Of a stretch of 64,000 bases of DNA, positions 1 to 11,256 are shown in pieces. The notes under the pieces were generated by a model. The model saw nothing but the letters and a program-made list of their open reading frames with translations. It ran no database searches and was not told the origin of the DNA. How positions within the stretch are numbered: the first letter of the stretch is position 1; each line of letters starts with the position of its first letter. The stretch lies in the NCBI GenBank assembly GCA_001600455.1, contig BCKC01000003.1:1860001-1924000 (forward strand), written 5' to 3'. A program made the translations under genes and the position numbers. Source of the stretch: Endocalyx cinctus. Taxonomy: Eukaryota; Ascomycota; Sordariomycetes; Amphisphaeriales; Apiosporaceae.

Positions 1-153
1 TTCTCGACTATGAATTTGACACCGAAGCACGAAGAAGGGTGGACCATACGCCGGGCCGAGCTTGTCCTCGGTGCGGAGGTGCCTTCCGCTGCCCTGTCCG
101 TGTCTGTCATGACCGTCAAAGACGAAAAGATGTATTTTACGTGCAGCCGGTAG
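1..153 (+). CDS. 3' end of an unrecognised protein gene (partial)
   Basis: The frame is open from base 1 to a TAG at 151-153 and encodes a 50-residue C-terminus ending in MYFTCSR. Composition is protein-like, with alternating hydrophobic and polar residues (AALSVSVMTVKDEKMYF). The start and any upstream exons lie outside the window. I do not recognise the family. The tail loosely resembles the end of fungal condensation/acyltransferase-type proteins, but this is only an impression. It could also be a chance open frame, since 50 codons is short. Confidence 0.4.
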   Translation, partial: FSTMNLTPKHEEGWTIRRAELVLGAEVPSAALSVSVMTVKDEKMYFTCSR

Positions 154-1252
154 GACTCTGCGGTTGATGGTAAGATAAGGGGAGTACTTGTTAGCTGATC
201 TAGAACGTTAGTCATGTCAAATCGAATCCTAACTCTATGTTAATATCTATAACGGTATGGATATACACCATGTATATATACTGTTTGTAAAACAAAGTTT
301 TGATAATATTTATTTTGTCCCTTTTCTTATTCATATAAAGACCAGATACTCGGCATGTATTTAACCACTAAAATTTCATTGGTACCAAGTATATTCTATG
401 TACCATTATATTTGGAGAAGTATATGATGTACCGGATCTTAAGCTAGTCTTGTTATCGGCTCTTGTTTGAGGGCCGACAACGGGGGGAGATAGTGCCGTT
501 AAATAACGCTATTAGCAGCCTGCACAGCAGATTAGTGTAGATAGGCTTTAATTACTGCTAGTGTATGTACCTGAACCGGGTCGCCTGGTCACTTTCCGCC
601 AGAGATATGTGCATAGTACCTTGATTTTACACAAACACAGTTAATTTGATCTAATACTACAACTAGCAGCATCTTTGCCTTATATAACCTATTCTTGACT
701 TCGTCGATTCATTCCAATCTTGACGCACTTATTTAAAAGCGTTGTTGTTAAGTCTCTTGCGGGGAAATTTGAGGTTCGGTTCATCGGGATTAGGTATATC
801 TATCCGTTACAAACCGAGATCCCCACGCCCGCTAGTCCGGCACACGGCCGACTCCTATACTGAGTACTTTAGTAATTATGCCCCTAGTAAAAGCAATTAT
901 CATCGGGAAGAGACCGCGCAGACCGCGGTAGCTATCGCAATTTTAATTCGCATATGTCATTTTGATTAGAAACCGCTAAGATTCCAACATTACCTAGGTA
1001 AGCTATGTAAGCATTGTCACTGCGATGGAAAGTCTTAAGACGGTCATTGTGATAGCTCGAATGCCAGTATCATCTTCACTAGGTTAACTAAAGGCTTTGT
1101 TGGCAAGCAGTTGAACAAGTTGTGGCAACTTTCTATCCTACAGGGATGAAATTCATAGTTGTGCCTATGTTTTATTTCCTTACCATTGTTGACATATAAA
1201 CGAACCTGACAATCCACCATTTACAATGTACTCGAAACTTCTATATACACAA
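154..1252. other. Intergenic, AT-rich
   Basis: I see no convincing gene. A 75-codon open frame near 742-969 starts with TTG, has no family look and is not accepted. The stretch separates the left-edge gene tail from the 3' end of the V-ATPase subunit H gene, so it should hold two 3' UTRs. Confidence 0.6.
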
Positions 1253-2822
1253 TTAGTTCTCCTCAAAGCTGTATTTGAGCCAGCCGCCTAGCGCACGCAA
1301 GCTTTCCCAACGGACATTCTCGTCTGAGTCTTGCATGAGCTCCATAATGCGTGTCTTGAGTCCGAGCTTCTCTAGTTGATACCTCTTCTCAGGTACCTCT
1401 TTGACCAAGTTGCCGACATCGTTACAAGCAATAGCTAGGACTGCCTTGTCGTTTTCCCACGGCTTCTTCATGATTTCCGCAATCTTTCGTGGTATCTCAC
1501 CGTTCTCGTGGTCGAGAACCCTGCGTGCATTCTCCGTCCAGAAGGTCTGGTGTCGGTGTGGTGGTGACCATCTGAGGTGTCCTGACTGCACTTCGGCGAC
1601 GTACTCATCGAATGTTGTCTTAGTCTTAGTATATTCTTCAAGCATCTCTTTGAGCCTATCCAGATCTTCTAGCAGATCTGCGTCTGTTAGGTGGCGGCCG
1701 CTCATATTTTGGAGCAGCGCCGGAAGTCTAGCCAGGACTGCGGTTGGGAGTAACGTGGATTGGTTAGCGTCGAGGAGGTTGTATAACGTCGACAAGAGAA
1801 GTCTTGTCGTCTTCTCCTTTGGCGATAGTCGTAGTAGTTGAGTGTAAAGAAGGATTATGTCGTACTCGCTGTGAATATGTTAGCCTAGTATCAAAAGGTA
1901 GTGATATCTCACGTACTCGTCCATGTCATCGCCAATATCCTCGGCTTCAAAGCTAAGCTGCCACATCACTAAAAGGACGTGGTACAAGAGCTGAAGCCCG
2001 ACGCCACCGCTAAGGCCCTCAAATCCACCGCTCCTAACGGTACCGTTTCCACTCCAAAGGCTCGCAGAAGATTCGCCACCTACACCTGCAGCCTTTCTCA
2101 AGATTTCAACCAGGGGAGCAACAGTCTCACTTCTCTGCTTCCAGAAGAGCTGCCTGGGTGCCTGACCATACAGGAGCGACGAATACTCCATCACTGCTAT
2201 ATCTTGTAGTCCTGCATCGTTCGAGTTCTTGATAAGACCGCAGAGGTAAGTTAGAATCAGCGGGAGTGCTTGTTCCGTAGCCTTTGACTCATCTCGAGAG
2301 TTGGCCATAAGTGTAGCTAATACGGTAGACGTGAGGAGAGGTATAGGGTTGTCGGAAACATTGGATTGCGCAAGCAAAGGTAAGAAAAATCGATAGGGAT
2401 CCGAGTCTTTCAAAATCTCCTTCGCGAGAGCGGGAACGCCTAGAGATGGAAACGTTACAGGGCCGAGATTAGCAAGTTGAACCAAAAAATAGGATATACT
2501 TTGTTGAATTTAAGCGTTCATACGCACCCTCTAAAAGGTCTGTGAGAAGAACTAAGATGTACTGTACGACATCAGAGCGCCTGCTGGCTGATTCCAAGAC
2601 ACCTGGGTTGCCTGGTTCACCCAAAAACAACATGCGATAGCCATCCAAATCGCTCTCAACTGTTTGTTTTCTCTGCTCTTTCCGAACTTTATCAACAGCT
2701 CTAATCTTGGCTAGTTGGCCTTCTGTGATGGTGCCTGCTCTAACCGCGCCATCCCATGGTATCGGTCGCTGGCGAATATTGTTCTGCAGAGAACCTAAGT
2801 AAGGAGGAGGATCCAAAGACAT
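1253..2822 (-). CDS. VMA13: V-type proton ATPase V1 subunit H (Vma13)
   Basis: This regulatory subunit of the V1 sector couples V1 to Vo and is needed for proton pumping into vacuole and endosomes. Three exons fit: 2528-2822, 1917-2439 and 1253-1868. They splice in phase to 477 residues, the usual fungal length (yeast about 478). Intron 1 (2440-2527) has the weaker donor GTGCGT; intron 2 (1869-1916) has GTACGT and is 48 nt. Recognisable family segments are the N-terminal NIRQRPIPWDGAVRAGTI, the ARM-like helices and the C-terminal block NDVGNLVKEVPEKR...DENVRWESLRALGGWLKYSFEE. The start at 2822 is the only in-frame ATG giving a standard N-terminus. The gene is divergent from the Rieske gene, with about 0.95 kb between them. 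Confidence 0.95.
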
Positions 2823-3777
2823 GCTGTCTGGGAGATATAAATAACGTAAATAACTGATATACTTTTATCTATTAGTTTTAAATACCAGATAGTAATGTAA
2901 GGAATATCTGGTATTGGCGAACGAGGTCAGATGAAGCTGGAATTTGATGATTTCGAAGATGGAAGTTGGAGCTATGTCAGTTGTTTCTTGTGATGCAACT
3001 TGGTTTATTAGCTCTGAGCTCGGATATTGCTTTACAGGGGCAGAGGGGCTATACTACATGGCCAAACAGCCTAGAGTATTACGTATAGGCTTTGTTAGGT
3101 ATGATAATAGGAGATCCGTCCACCTGAGCCACGCCGCTTTTAACCCGATTTATACATAATCTGAGAATATTCAAATGATGAAACGATAGACAGACCAAAT
3201 TTGGTGTATATATATTTTCTATATAAATTAATAGCTTTGCGACCTCAGCATTTAGAAGCCATGTCCATATCTGTTATTAAGAGAAACTATATATGTCCCT
3301 TATAGAGATGGATGTCGACAGGATGAATAGTTTCAACATATGAACCATCCAGCATAGTAATAGCGGCAAGCGTTCTAGCCTTATCTATAATGCGTTCATG
3401 TTTGGCAGCGATAATGGGAAAAATAGATAACTGAATGTACTCGGTTTTTTTTTTCTTTCTCTGCAGATGCAATATATGAACTTACAGAAGCATTGTTGAA
3501 TGCCGAATAGCGACAAATCCCCATACGCAAGATTTGACTTAAATATCATACAGTATTATCCGAGCTTTCACTTACCTGCAGGTGAGTTAATGTCTTAACC
3601 ATACAAGTAAATAAATGTACTCAAATGTTGTTTAACTAACAACGCAATTATGTAGACTGTAGAAGCTATTGGACCTCTGGACAAGATCGCAGTTTACTGG
3701 TTTACCCAACAGTGATATAAGTAGAGGAATTCGGAGCCAGTACCATTCCAAGCTGCTACCGGGTGATCAATAACGGG
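2823..3777. other. Divergent intergenic region between VMA13 and the Rieske gene
   Basis: It should contain the promoters of both flanking genes. It is AT-rich and carries a short copy-like segment of a dispersed repeat (about 3119-3158) and a T-rich tract near 3445. No coding frame is convincing. Confidence 0.55.
3119..3158 (-). repeat. Short diverged copy of a dispersed repeat
   Basis: The segment CACCTGAGCCACGCCGC followed by TTTTAACCCG nearly matches one at 23979-24002 (CACCTGAGCCATGCCGC then TTTTGACCTG). Both resemble the reverse complement of the core of the longer copies at 26375-26540 and 60652-60837. Only about 40 bp is recognisable, so membership in the family is tentative. Confidence 0.4.
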
Positions 3778-4414
3778 ATGGACTCTACGTCCAAAGACCT
3801 CTCCCCAGAAAGCAATGAATGGTGCTTTGCTGGTCTCACTACATCATTCCCGAATATCACCGAGTCGGGCAGCAGCAGCTTAGATCAAGTTCGACCTTGT
3901 AATGACGGGGATAAATCTGTACCGGGCTGCAAAGTTTTTGAAGTTCCTCGATCGGATAGCTCACAGGCACATCAAATAGAAGGGGACGACATGATGGTAT
4001 CTCTCAACGGTACCGCGTTGAAAGACCAAGTGGTGGTGTTTAAATATCGGGGGAAGATGCACGCAATTGACAACGTAAGTAAAAACAGAATTTCAAATTC
4101 TTGCCGTTCCATTCTCTCGTGGATCTTATAATGAATTAGTAGAAAAGCGCTGTCCCCATTCATCTTTCCCGTTAGCTAGAGGGGTCCCGTACGATGTCGA
4201 GGATTTCGGGATTGTTCTCAGCGCCGGGATAACGTGCCCCAAACACGGTTGGTCTTTCGACCTGTTCACGGGTGCAGGGGATCGAGGTAGCTATATGCTG
4301 AATCGATGGGAAGTCCAACTACGACCAACCACGAAACCAGAAAATGGAACTGAAGGCGGTCATGGGAACGGGACAGGTACCGAAGCTGAAGAAGTATGGG
4401 TCAGAAGAAAGTAG
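3778..4414 (+). CDS. Rieske [2Fe-2S] domain protein
   Basis: This is a small soluble protein with a C-terminal Rieske cluster domain. Two exons, 3778-4074 and 4148-4414, give 187 residues. The intron (4075-4147) has GTAAGT and an acceptor in AAAAG that restores HAIDN|RCPHSSFPL. Cluster ligands are visible as CPH and, 25 residues on, CPKHGW. That spacing is wider than the 15-17 residues of classical Rieske proteins, as in a fungal-type subfamily. There is no signal peptide or oxygenase catalytic domain, so the role and electron partner are unknown. The open frame continues upstream to a GTG, but ATG 3778 is the first methionine. An alternative acceptor a few bases upstream would put a stop in frame. 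Confidence 0.8.
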
Positions 4415-5510
4415 AGAAAGAGATTAAATACTATCCATGGATGTAGATTGAAATGATTGGTAGTGATGCAATCATCGTTTACCAACATAGTAACCCTCCA
4501 AACAGCCAAGATCATGATTGACTAGGTTTGAAGGTCTGTACGGAATAAAATGCAGGGCTTAGGTGAGGTGTACGCGCTAACGCGGACAAGGTTAGGTGTC
4601 TGAGTGGGTATCTGGTACCTAATACGAAGGTACCGTCCATGGATCCAGCAGTACATAGGTACTTTAATAGTGGGACGCTTAACACAATCGATTATCACTC
4701 ATTGCAACGGAGTCGAAGGTCAAATAAACACACTTTTAGAAGGTGAGAGACTGCTAAAAAGGTGGGTAGGGAAGTGCCAACGCACCTAACTCCAAACTTG
4801 TCAAGCCACCAGGTACAACAAAATATTATATCGTCTATTATACACAGAATAAGAAGTTTATAGGAATAAGAATTGAGAAAGAGATCATACAATTAAAACA
4901 AGAATTACTATATAAAATATAAGTTTCCCCTTGGCGAGTTTGATCAAAAAAAAAAAAAAAAAATCAAGACTGACGATATTTGTAGGAAATCCCTGTCAAT
5001 TTCCAACCCCCTCTGTTTTTCTATTTTACAGAGTGACGCATTTCGGTAAGTCCAACTATACGATACACCAGCCCCGCGCCTTTATCATACAAACTTGCTA
5101 TGGAATTTTTCTTGTAATAATTTCTTCACAATGAAGAGGTTGGAGGTTGGGGTGAAAGTCCGTGTCCTTGGTAAAAATGATGATGCATTAAAGTAGGCTA
5201 CCTAGTATTATCCAACCTTTCAAAAAAAAACCTTCTTTTCCTTCTTTTCTTCATTTCTTATTGGCATATTCTTCTTTTTTCTTTTCTTCTTTTCCTAACT
5301 CGCATATACTAACCAACCTACCCAGATAAGTCCACCTCCAATTAATACCCCACGCAAGATTTCACGACTTCGAGATTTGGGATATTGTCGCAAACAACCT
5401 ACCATTAACTAGACTCTAGTCTAGAGTCTAGATTTGGTTAATAGCAATTATCGATTGACATTCCAGTATTTCGATTTCAATTTGAAGACGTCTCTTGCAC
5501 ATACAGCAAA
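4415..5510. other. Intergenic; promoter of the Cys-rich membrane protein
   Basis: It holds an A-run near 4946-4963, a long pyrimidine-rich tract about 5225-5300 typical of fungal promoters, and a perfect inverted repeat at 5409-5431. No gene is supported. A small frame near 4931 begins with TTG and runs through the poly-A tract. Confidence 0.55.
5409..5431. repeat. Perfect 11-bp inverted repeat in a promoter
   Basis: Arms CTAGACTCTAG (5409-5419) and CTAGAGTCTAG (5421-5431) flank a single T. The centre lies about 90 bp upstream of the ATG at 5511, inside the likely 5' UTR or core promoter. It could form a cruciform or be a dimeric factor site. Confidence 0.7.
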
Positions 5511-6759
5511 ATGCAAGTTACGGCATTATTCTTCTTCGCTGCCCTTGCCGGGGCGTCGCCCTACCCCCGTGATTCACTCCGGGATCTCGGCTTTGGTTAT
5601 CTTATGGAACACGAATGTTCTGAATACTGCGGTTCCGAAAACGAAATTTGTTGTGGAGCCAGCGAGACCTGTTTTACTTCAGACAACACTCCCGCATGTA
5701 CAGGAACTGCAGTTCTAGCGGCGCGACAGGATTATACCACGACATGGACGGAAACAAGAACGTATACCAGCACTATTAGCGAATGGGTTAGCCCTACCGC
5801 TACGGGCTCTTCCGGAACCGACGGAGAAGACTGTGTACCTCCCGAGGGATCTGGCGAGATTGCTTGCGGCACTATCTGCTGCGCATCCTGGCAATACTGC
5901 GCTACGAGCGGTCAATGTGTCGCAAATCCGGGCGCCGGCACTTGGTCCGAGGTCACTACTACTGGAATCTACACAACTCAATTTTCTGCTCCCTATCGTG
6001 TCACGAGTGGCTCCACTATTGTCCAGAGTCCGACTGATACCGCGGCCAGCGCTACCTCGACTGCGACAACAACCACCGGTCCGGCTCCCGTCGCGACCAC
6101 GAACAATGGGTTGAGTGGAGGTGCTATTGCCGGTATCGTGGTTGGCACGATTGCCGGCGTGGCCCTGTTGCTTTTGTTATGCTTCTGCTGTATCGTTAGA
6201 GGATTATGGCATGCCTTTGTCGGACTCTTCGGCGGTAAAAAGAAGAAGACCGAGCGAGTCGAGATTATCGAAGAACGCTACTCACGTCACGGACACGGCA
6301 GCCACGGCGGTAGTCGCTATGGTTCTGCAGCCGCAGCCGCAGCCGCTCGCCCGGCCCACCGAACTTGGTTTGGAGGCGGTCGACCCTCCACCGCCGCTTC
6401 GCGAAAGGAGAAAGCTTCAGGTGGAGGAGGAGGTGGTGGTATGGGCTGGCTTGCTGCAAGTGCTGGCGCTGCCGCTCTTCTTCTCGGCCTGAAGAGAGAC
6501 AACAAGCGCAGGGAAAGCAGCTACAGGGCCCGAAGTGACCTGAGTAGTTCGTACTTTACCAACTCCTATACTGCGAGCAGCCCTAGTGAGTTTATCCCCA
6601 GATAAACTCTAATAGGGGTTTTACTGACCATGATTTTCTTTTGCAGGTAGTTTTAGCTCGGACAGGAGATCGCGAGGAACACGAGGAACACGAGGGACGA
6701 GACATTCGCACCATTCGAGACACTCCCGAGGAACGAGAACGTCACGCTCCAGAGTATAA
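5511..6759 (+). CDS. Secreted-N-terminus, Cys-rich single-pass membrane protein
   Basis: Two exons, 5511-6585 and 6647-6759, splice in phase 1 to 395 residues. Residues 1-16 look like a signal peptide (MQVTALFFFAALAGAS). The ectodomain has two Cys-rich modules with CC pairs (about 33-63 and 107-140), followed by a Ser/Thr-rich stalk. A membrane segment lies at about 206-229 (GAIAGIVVGTIAGVALLLLL), followed by KKKK, a Gly/Ala-rich tail and a final Arg/Gly/Thr repeat (RGT x3) ending in SRSRV. The layout resembles Mid2/Wsc-type wall-stress sensors, but I see no WSC domain, so that role is inference. The last exon would be missed without the intron GTGAGT...GCAG. Confidence 0.8.
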
Positions 6760-8002
6760 CGATTGAGCGCGTGTCGACCATGAATCCCGTCCGACCACCC
6801 TATAATTTCCGAATTTAACCCCCTATCCCCCTCCGCAACACTGTTTATAAACCCCCCGACACGTATAAATCACACCCAAATAAAAATGACAGCACTAAAA
6901 ATCGGCGTTCTACGGACATTTCCTTACCTTACGAGGAAGAAAAGAAAAATAAAAAAAGAAGAAAAAAATGACAAATGATAAAGACTTTGATGAAATTTAC
7001 AACTAGGATTACGCGGTGAAACGAGATTGTTTTACGTCGCGTACGAAGAAAGGATAAATATGGGAACTGGGCGTTTATACTTTTTTCTTCTTTTTCTTCA
7101 CTTCTTTCTCTTCTCTTCTAACTCTTACCTTATTTGAGAGTTTGAGAGTATGATGTAATGTTCGAAATGTTTTTTACCATAGATATCGAGATCCATGAAG
7201 AAAGATGCCTCACGCGAATGAAATCATCCTACCTTTTTTTACGTTTTAAGACGAGAGAAAAAAAAAAAAAAACATGATCCCACTTCCTTGATCTCTGTCT
7301 TGCTTCTTTCGTGAATTGGCGTATTTCATGCCCGTCCATCCTCTACCAGGAATATACGCTTGCATTGACGCCGCCGGTGCCATGTAGATTGGTGATAGTA
7401 AGCCGAAGTGACGGACATCTAGTCTCATGACTATGTCAGTAAATAGTACACACTTTAATAAGTATTATTATATCAGTGCGACTTCAGAGAGATACTTAGA
7501 TCATAGCTGCCGCTGAACCCGCCCAGTGCGGCTCTAAACGACGGAACAGCGATCACGGACTGACTGCGACGCCTCCGAGAGATCAAGGGTGGACATGAGA
7601 GTATAGACTATTGACATGATGAGATGAAATGAATGATACCGGTAGAGATCTAGGTAGATTCTGATGTTGGGTTTTGACCAGGACGGTTTCTGCTCGTTGG
7701 AGTCGAAACATCCGTACGTTCCTAATGGTGGATGTTTACCTAGTTTAATTTCGATAGCTCTTAAGCTAGATAGGCGTTCATCAGTTAGACGGTGGTAAAA
7801 AGCAACTTGCAAGAGCACGCGACTCCCCATTTTATCACGAGAAGAAGCAAGGGAGAAAAAAAAAATTAGAATTCATTTGTTCGTAATATTTCTTTTTTTT
7901 GGTTCCTGTTCCGTAGCTATCTTAGTACGTGACAGATGCAAATGAACCCCGACTCCTTATTTGGGACCCAGAAAGTAGCAAAGAAACCATAACATGACCC
8001 GT
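6760..8002. other. Intergenic between convergent genes
   Basis: It has long A/G- and T/C-rich tracts (6940-6970, 7080-7120, 7255-7272). A 98-codon ATG frame on the minus strand (7534-7830) shows no family features and is not accepted. Confidence 0.5.
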
Positions 8003-8958
8003 TTACGCATCCTCAACGATGTTTCCCTTCTCAGATACGTAGATACCATCCAAAAACTAGACGAGGAAAAGTTAGCCTTGAGAAATGTTCTTCGCGTGCA
8101 AGTCCAATTGGTGATGGTGAGTTTACCTTTCGGATATCCTTGTTTCGGACTCTGCAGATCTGCTGGATATCGGCCGCGCTCTGGGAAACGGCCTCTAGGG
8201 AGTTACCGAGGATAAGGAGCTCATCCTTTTGGGCCTTGGAAACCTCGACGTCGACGCCGGGCTGCATGACGACTCTTCGTACGAGCTTCTCACCAACGAA
8301 GTTTCTGTAATTGAATCATCAGCATTTCTGCTTAAAAATATAATTTTATCCCCCTCTCTCCATGGGGGAAAAGGATGACATACCGGATCTCGACCTCGTA
8401 GTTGCCAGTCTCGTTGTTCTTCTCAATGTTGACGTTGATGGGAAAATGGGCGTATACGTATCGCATCTTGTACTTGTATCCCTTGGTAACACCGGTGATC
8501 AAGTTGTTGATGAGGGTTCGTACAGTTCGGAGGGTGGCGACGTCTTTCCTTGAGCCGTGGTGAATCTCAATGCCAATAACATTTTTCTTCGGCTTGGAGA
8601 AGTTCACGGCAATGTGGCTGAGGTCCTTAGAGAGCTTTCCTGTTTCCATCCATTAGATCCCATACGTCTTCAACAATACTAAAGCGCAAAATGACGGGTG
8701 ATCGAATATCGTACCTCGTGGGCCCTCGACGGTAACATTTCTGGACTTAATGGAAACCTTGACTGTTGCGGAATCTTCGTTAGTAAAACTTTCCTTATGG
8801 AAATTGAAAGTGCTTGTTTCCCCTCTTCAAAATTCGAATTCGATCCTTTTCAACAATTCGAGTGAAATTTTCCAGGGACGGTTTCAAATATAGAGACGGT
8901 ATGACGACGTACCTCCCTCGGGAATCTCCAAGGTCTCCTCGCTGTGGATGTATCGCAT
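8003..8958 (-). CDS. RPL9: 60S ribosomal protein uL6 (L9)
   Basis: A structural protein of the large ribosomal subunit. Five exons, 8913-8958, 8715-8762, 8384-8639, 8127-8304 and 8003-8056, splice in phase to 193 residues, the normal eukaryotic length. The protein begins [20 protein letters not shown] and contains the highly conserved block [16 protein letters not shown], then [20 protein letters not shown], and ends [17 protein letters not shown]. All introns are GT-AG with GTACGT, GTACGA, GTATGT and GTAAAC donors. High intron density is usual for ribosomal protein genes of filamentous fungi. A further intron in the 5' UTR is likely (about 9011-9146, donor GTACGT). The gene is divergent from VPS26. 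Confidence 0.97.
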
Positions 8959-9780
8959 TTTGAAGGCGGCTCTTCAGGTAGTGGGGGAAAAGACTCGGGT
9001 AGATGTCGGCCTGAACTTGTATGGTCAGTGGAATTAATTTCTGTTTATTTTTTTAAGCTGATCAAAAAGATATACAGTTCAAAAATAAAAGAATATAAAA
9101 ACAATAAGTATTATATGTACATCAACATAGCAAAAAAACGACGTACCTGAAGAATTGGCGATGCGAAGCTGTTCGGTTGAACTTTTTATGGGCTCGCTTT
9201 ACCAATGTAGAAGAATTTCGTCTAGGGGTGTGAAATTCCTGTGCAGTCGCTAAAAATTGGGGGTAGTACGTACCTCCCACTTCTTTCAGCTAATTTCTAA
9301 GGTTAGGGCTCAAAATTCAAAATTCGGAGGTTGGAAAATTAGTTGTGCCGATGGATGTGGGGAGGAGATTTTTAGTTTTTAGTTTTAATGGATTCATTAC
9401 CAAATTATGGGTCTAAAGTTATCAGCCACAGTAACTGTCCCACTCTTGAAAAGTGGATATCTAGATAGCTGTCTCCAGCCACACTTGCTGTTTCCAATTA
9501 ATGCAGCTGGATGTTACCTATTACCTATTACCTACAGGTCCACTACATACATACTGTACATACTTAGCTTAACTTACGTATATGCATATTTACCTGGGCC
9601 TCCTGACATATTCCTCAAGAAAGTCTTCCTAGAAGTAGTAATAATAACAACAAGACCAAGAAAAAGGACATTGAAAGCCCAGGCACCTCGCTTTCCAAGA
9701 CCTGAAGATCTCGCGCTATCACCTCTACGCAATAAATAACTCGCAATCGTAGCTCTATAACACCCCCTCCTCCCCGAAAC
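8959..9780. other. Divergent promoter region of RPL9 and VPS26
   Basis: It contains the RPL9 5' UTR with a probable UTR intron (9011-9146, donor GTACGT, acceptor TTCAG on the minus strand) and a Tbf1-like box at 9303-9310. The VPS26 side is TACATA/TACCTA-rich (about 9505-9600). No gene is supported. Confidence 0.6.
9303..9310 (-). promoter_or_regulatory. Tbf1-like box (AGCCCTAA) upstream of RPL9
   Basis: The minus strand reads AGCCCTAA, matching the Tbf1 consensus ARCCCTAA. It lies about 345 bp upstream of the RPL9 ATG and about 160 bp upstream of the inferred 5' UTR donor. Tbf1 boxes control ribosomal protein genes in several ascomycetes. A single 8-bp match in AT-rich DNA is weak evidence on its own; the context raises it. 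Confidence 0.45.
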
Positions 9781-10940
9781 ATGTCGTATTTCTTCTCCAC
9801 CCCCGTCGATATCGACGTTGTCCTTGACGATCAAGAAGACCGAACGAATGTCGACGTGCGCTTGGATAAAAACCGGCGCGAGAAAGCGCCTCTCTACATG
9901 GATGGGGAATCGGTAAAGGGCGCTGTTACTGTCAGGCCTAAAGATGGCAAGAGGCTGGAACACACGGGGATAAAGGTTCAGTTCATCGGAACAATAGGTC
10001 AGTCAGATCAGATCAATGGATCATTTCTCCCTTCCGGTATACGCATACCCAATCATGTTTCTCAAGCCTAACCTGTTCGATCTTTCGCATACAGAAATGT
10101 TCTTCGACCGCGGTAACCACTACGAATTCCTCTCGCTCAACCAAGAGCTCGCCGCGCCGGGCGAGCTGCAGCACCCGCAGACGTTCGACTTCAACTTCAA
10201 GAACGTGGAGAAGCAGTACGAGTCGTACAACGGGATCAACGTGAAGCTGCGCTACTTCGTGCGCGTCACCGTCTCGCGGCGGATCGCCGACGTCGTCCGG
10301 GAGAAGGACATCTGGGTCTACTCGTACCGCAACCCGACCGAGGTCAACAGCAGCATCAAGATGGACGTCGGCATCGAGGACTGCCTCCACATCGAGTTCG
10401 AGTACAGCAAGAGCAAGTACCACCTCAAGGACGTCATCGTCGGCCGCATCTACTTCCTCCTCGTCCGCCTCAAGATCAAGCACATGGAGCTCAGCATCAT
10501 CCGGAGGGAGACCACCGGCGCCGCTCCGAACCAGTACAACGAGAGCGAAACCCTAGTGCGCTTCGAGGTAAGATACTTCATATACTTATTTCAATCCATA
10601 CATTACCATACTTTTCATTTTCCTCTATTCGTTCTTTGTCAAAAATACTAACCAATCTCTTTAGATCATGGATGGCTCCCCATCCCGTGGTGAGACCATT
10701 CCCATCCGCCTCTTCCTCGGCGGGTTTGACCTTACCCCTACATTCCGCGACGTAAACAAGAAGTTCTCGACACGATATTACCTCAGCCTTGTTCTCATAG
10801 ATGAGGACGCTAGACGATATTTCAAGCAGTCTGAGATCATCCTGTATCGACAAGCTCCGGATGCGGTCAACGATGACCCACAGGCGGTGGTAACAGTGCC
10901 GGAATCTACGCGTCCTATGCCATTACCTGCCGCTGCTTAG
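9781..10940 (+). CDS. VPS26: Retromer subunit VPS26
   Basis: An arrestin-fold subunit of the retromer cargo-recognition trimer (Vps26-Vps35-Vps29), which returns receptors from endosome to Golgi. Exons 9781-9997, 10095-10567 and 10665-10940 give 321 residues, close to human VPS26 (327). Family segments are MSYFFSTPVDIDVVLDD, GNHYEFLSLNQELAAPGEL, the long block NVEKQYESYNGINVKLRYFV, IKHMELSIIRRETTG and IPIRLFLGGFDLTPTFRDVN. Exon 2 is noticeably GC-rich at third codon positions compared with the surrounding introns. It is tail-to-tail with NUP120. Confidence 0.96.
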
Positions 10941-11256
10941 ACGATCGATGTAGTTAGAAATTAATTATAATTCAGGGTCGCAAGGCCTATTGTACATATT
11001 ATATGGCTCTTTTTTTTTCAAGCATGATGGCACGGCGTTAATGGTATTTAAGAGGACGGTTTATCAGATATCGATCTGGGTTTCTGAATGCCTCAAACAA
11101 AAGATACACTGATTTCATCTGCTTTGATTTCTTCTTATTCTCCTCTTCCCATTAATTAACATGACTAAATATCTAGCTTACAAGGTATCATCCGTCCCAT
11201 AAACTTTTTCAATGCTGTAAAGTCAACATATGCTTCTACATACTAAGCCTCCAACA
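10941..11256. other. Convergent 3' region between VPS26 and NUP120
   Basis: 316 bp of AT-rich sequence holding two 3' UTRs, with a T-run near 11009. I see no gene or site. Confidence 0.6.

Noticed and set aside
742..969. 75-codon plus-strand open frame
   Set aside because: It starts with TTG, has no family character and lies in AT-rich intergenic DNA.
7534..7830. 98-codon minus-strand ATG frame
   Set aside because: No domain, signal or compositional bias typical of a gene; it overlaps the likely 3' UTR of the convergent gene pair.
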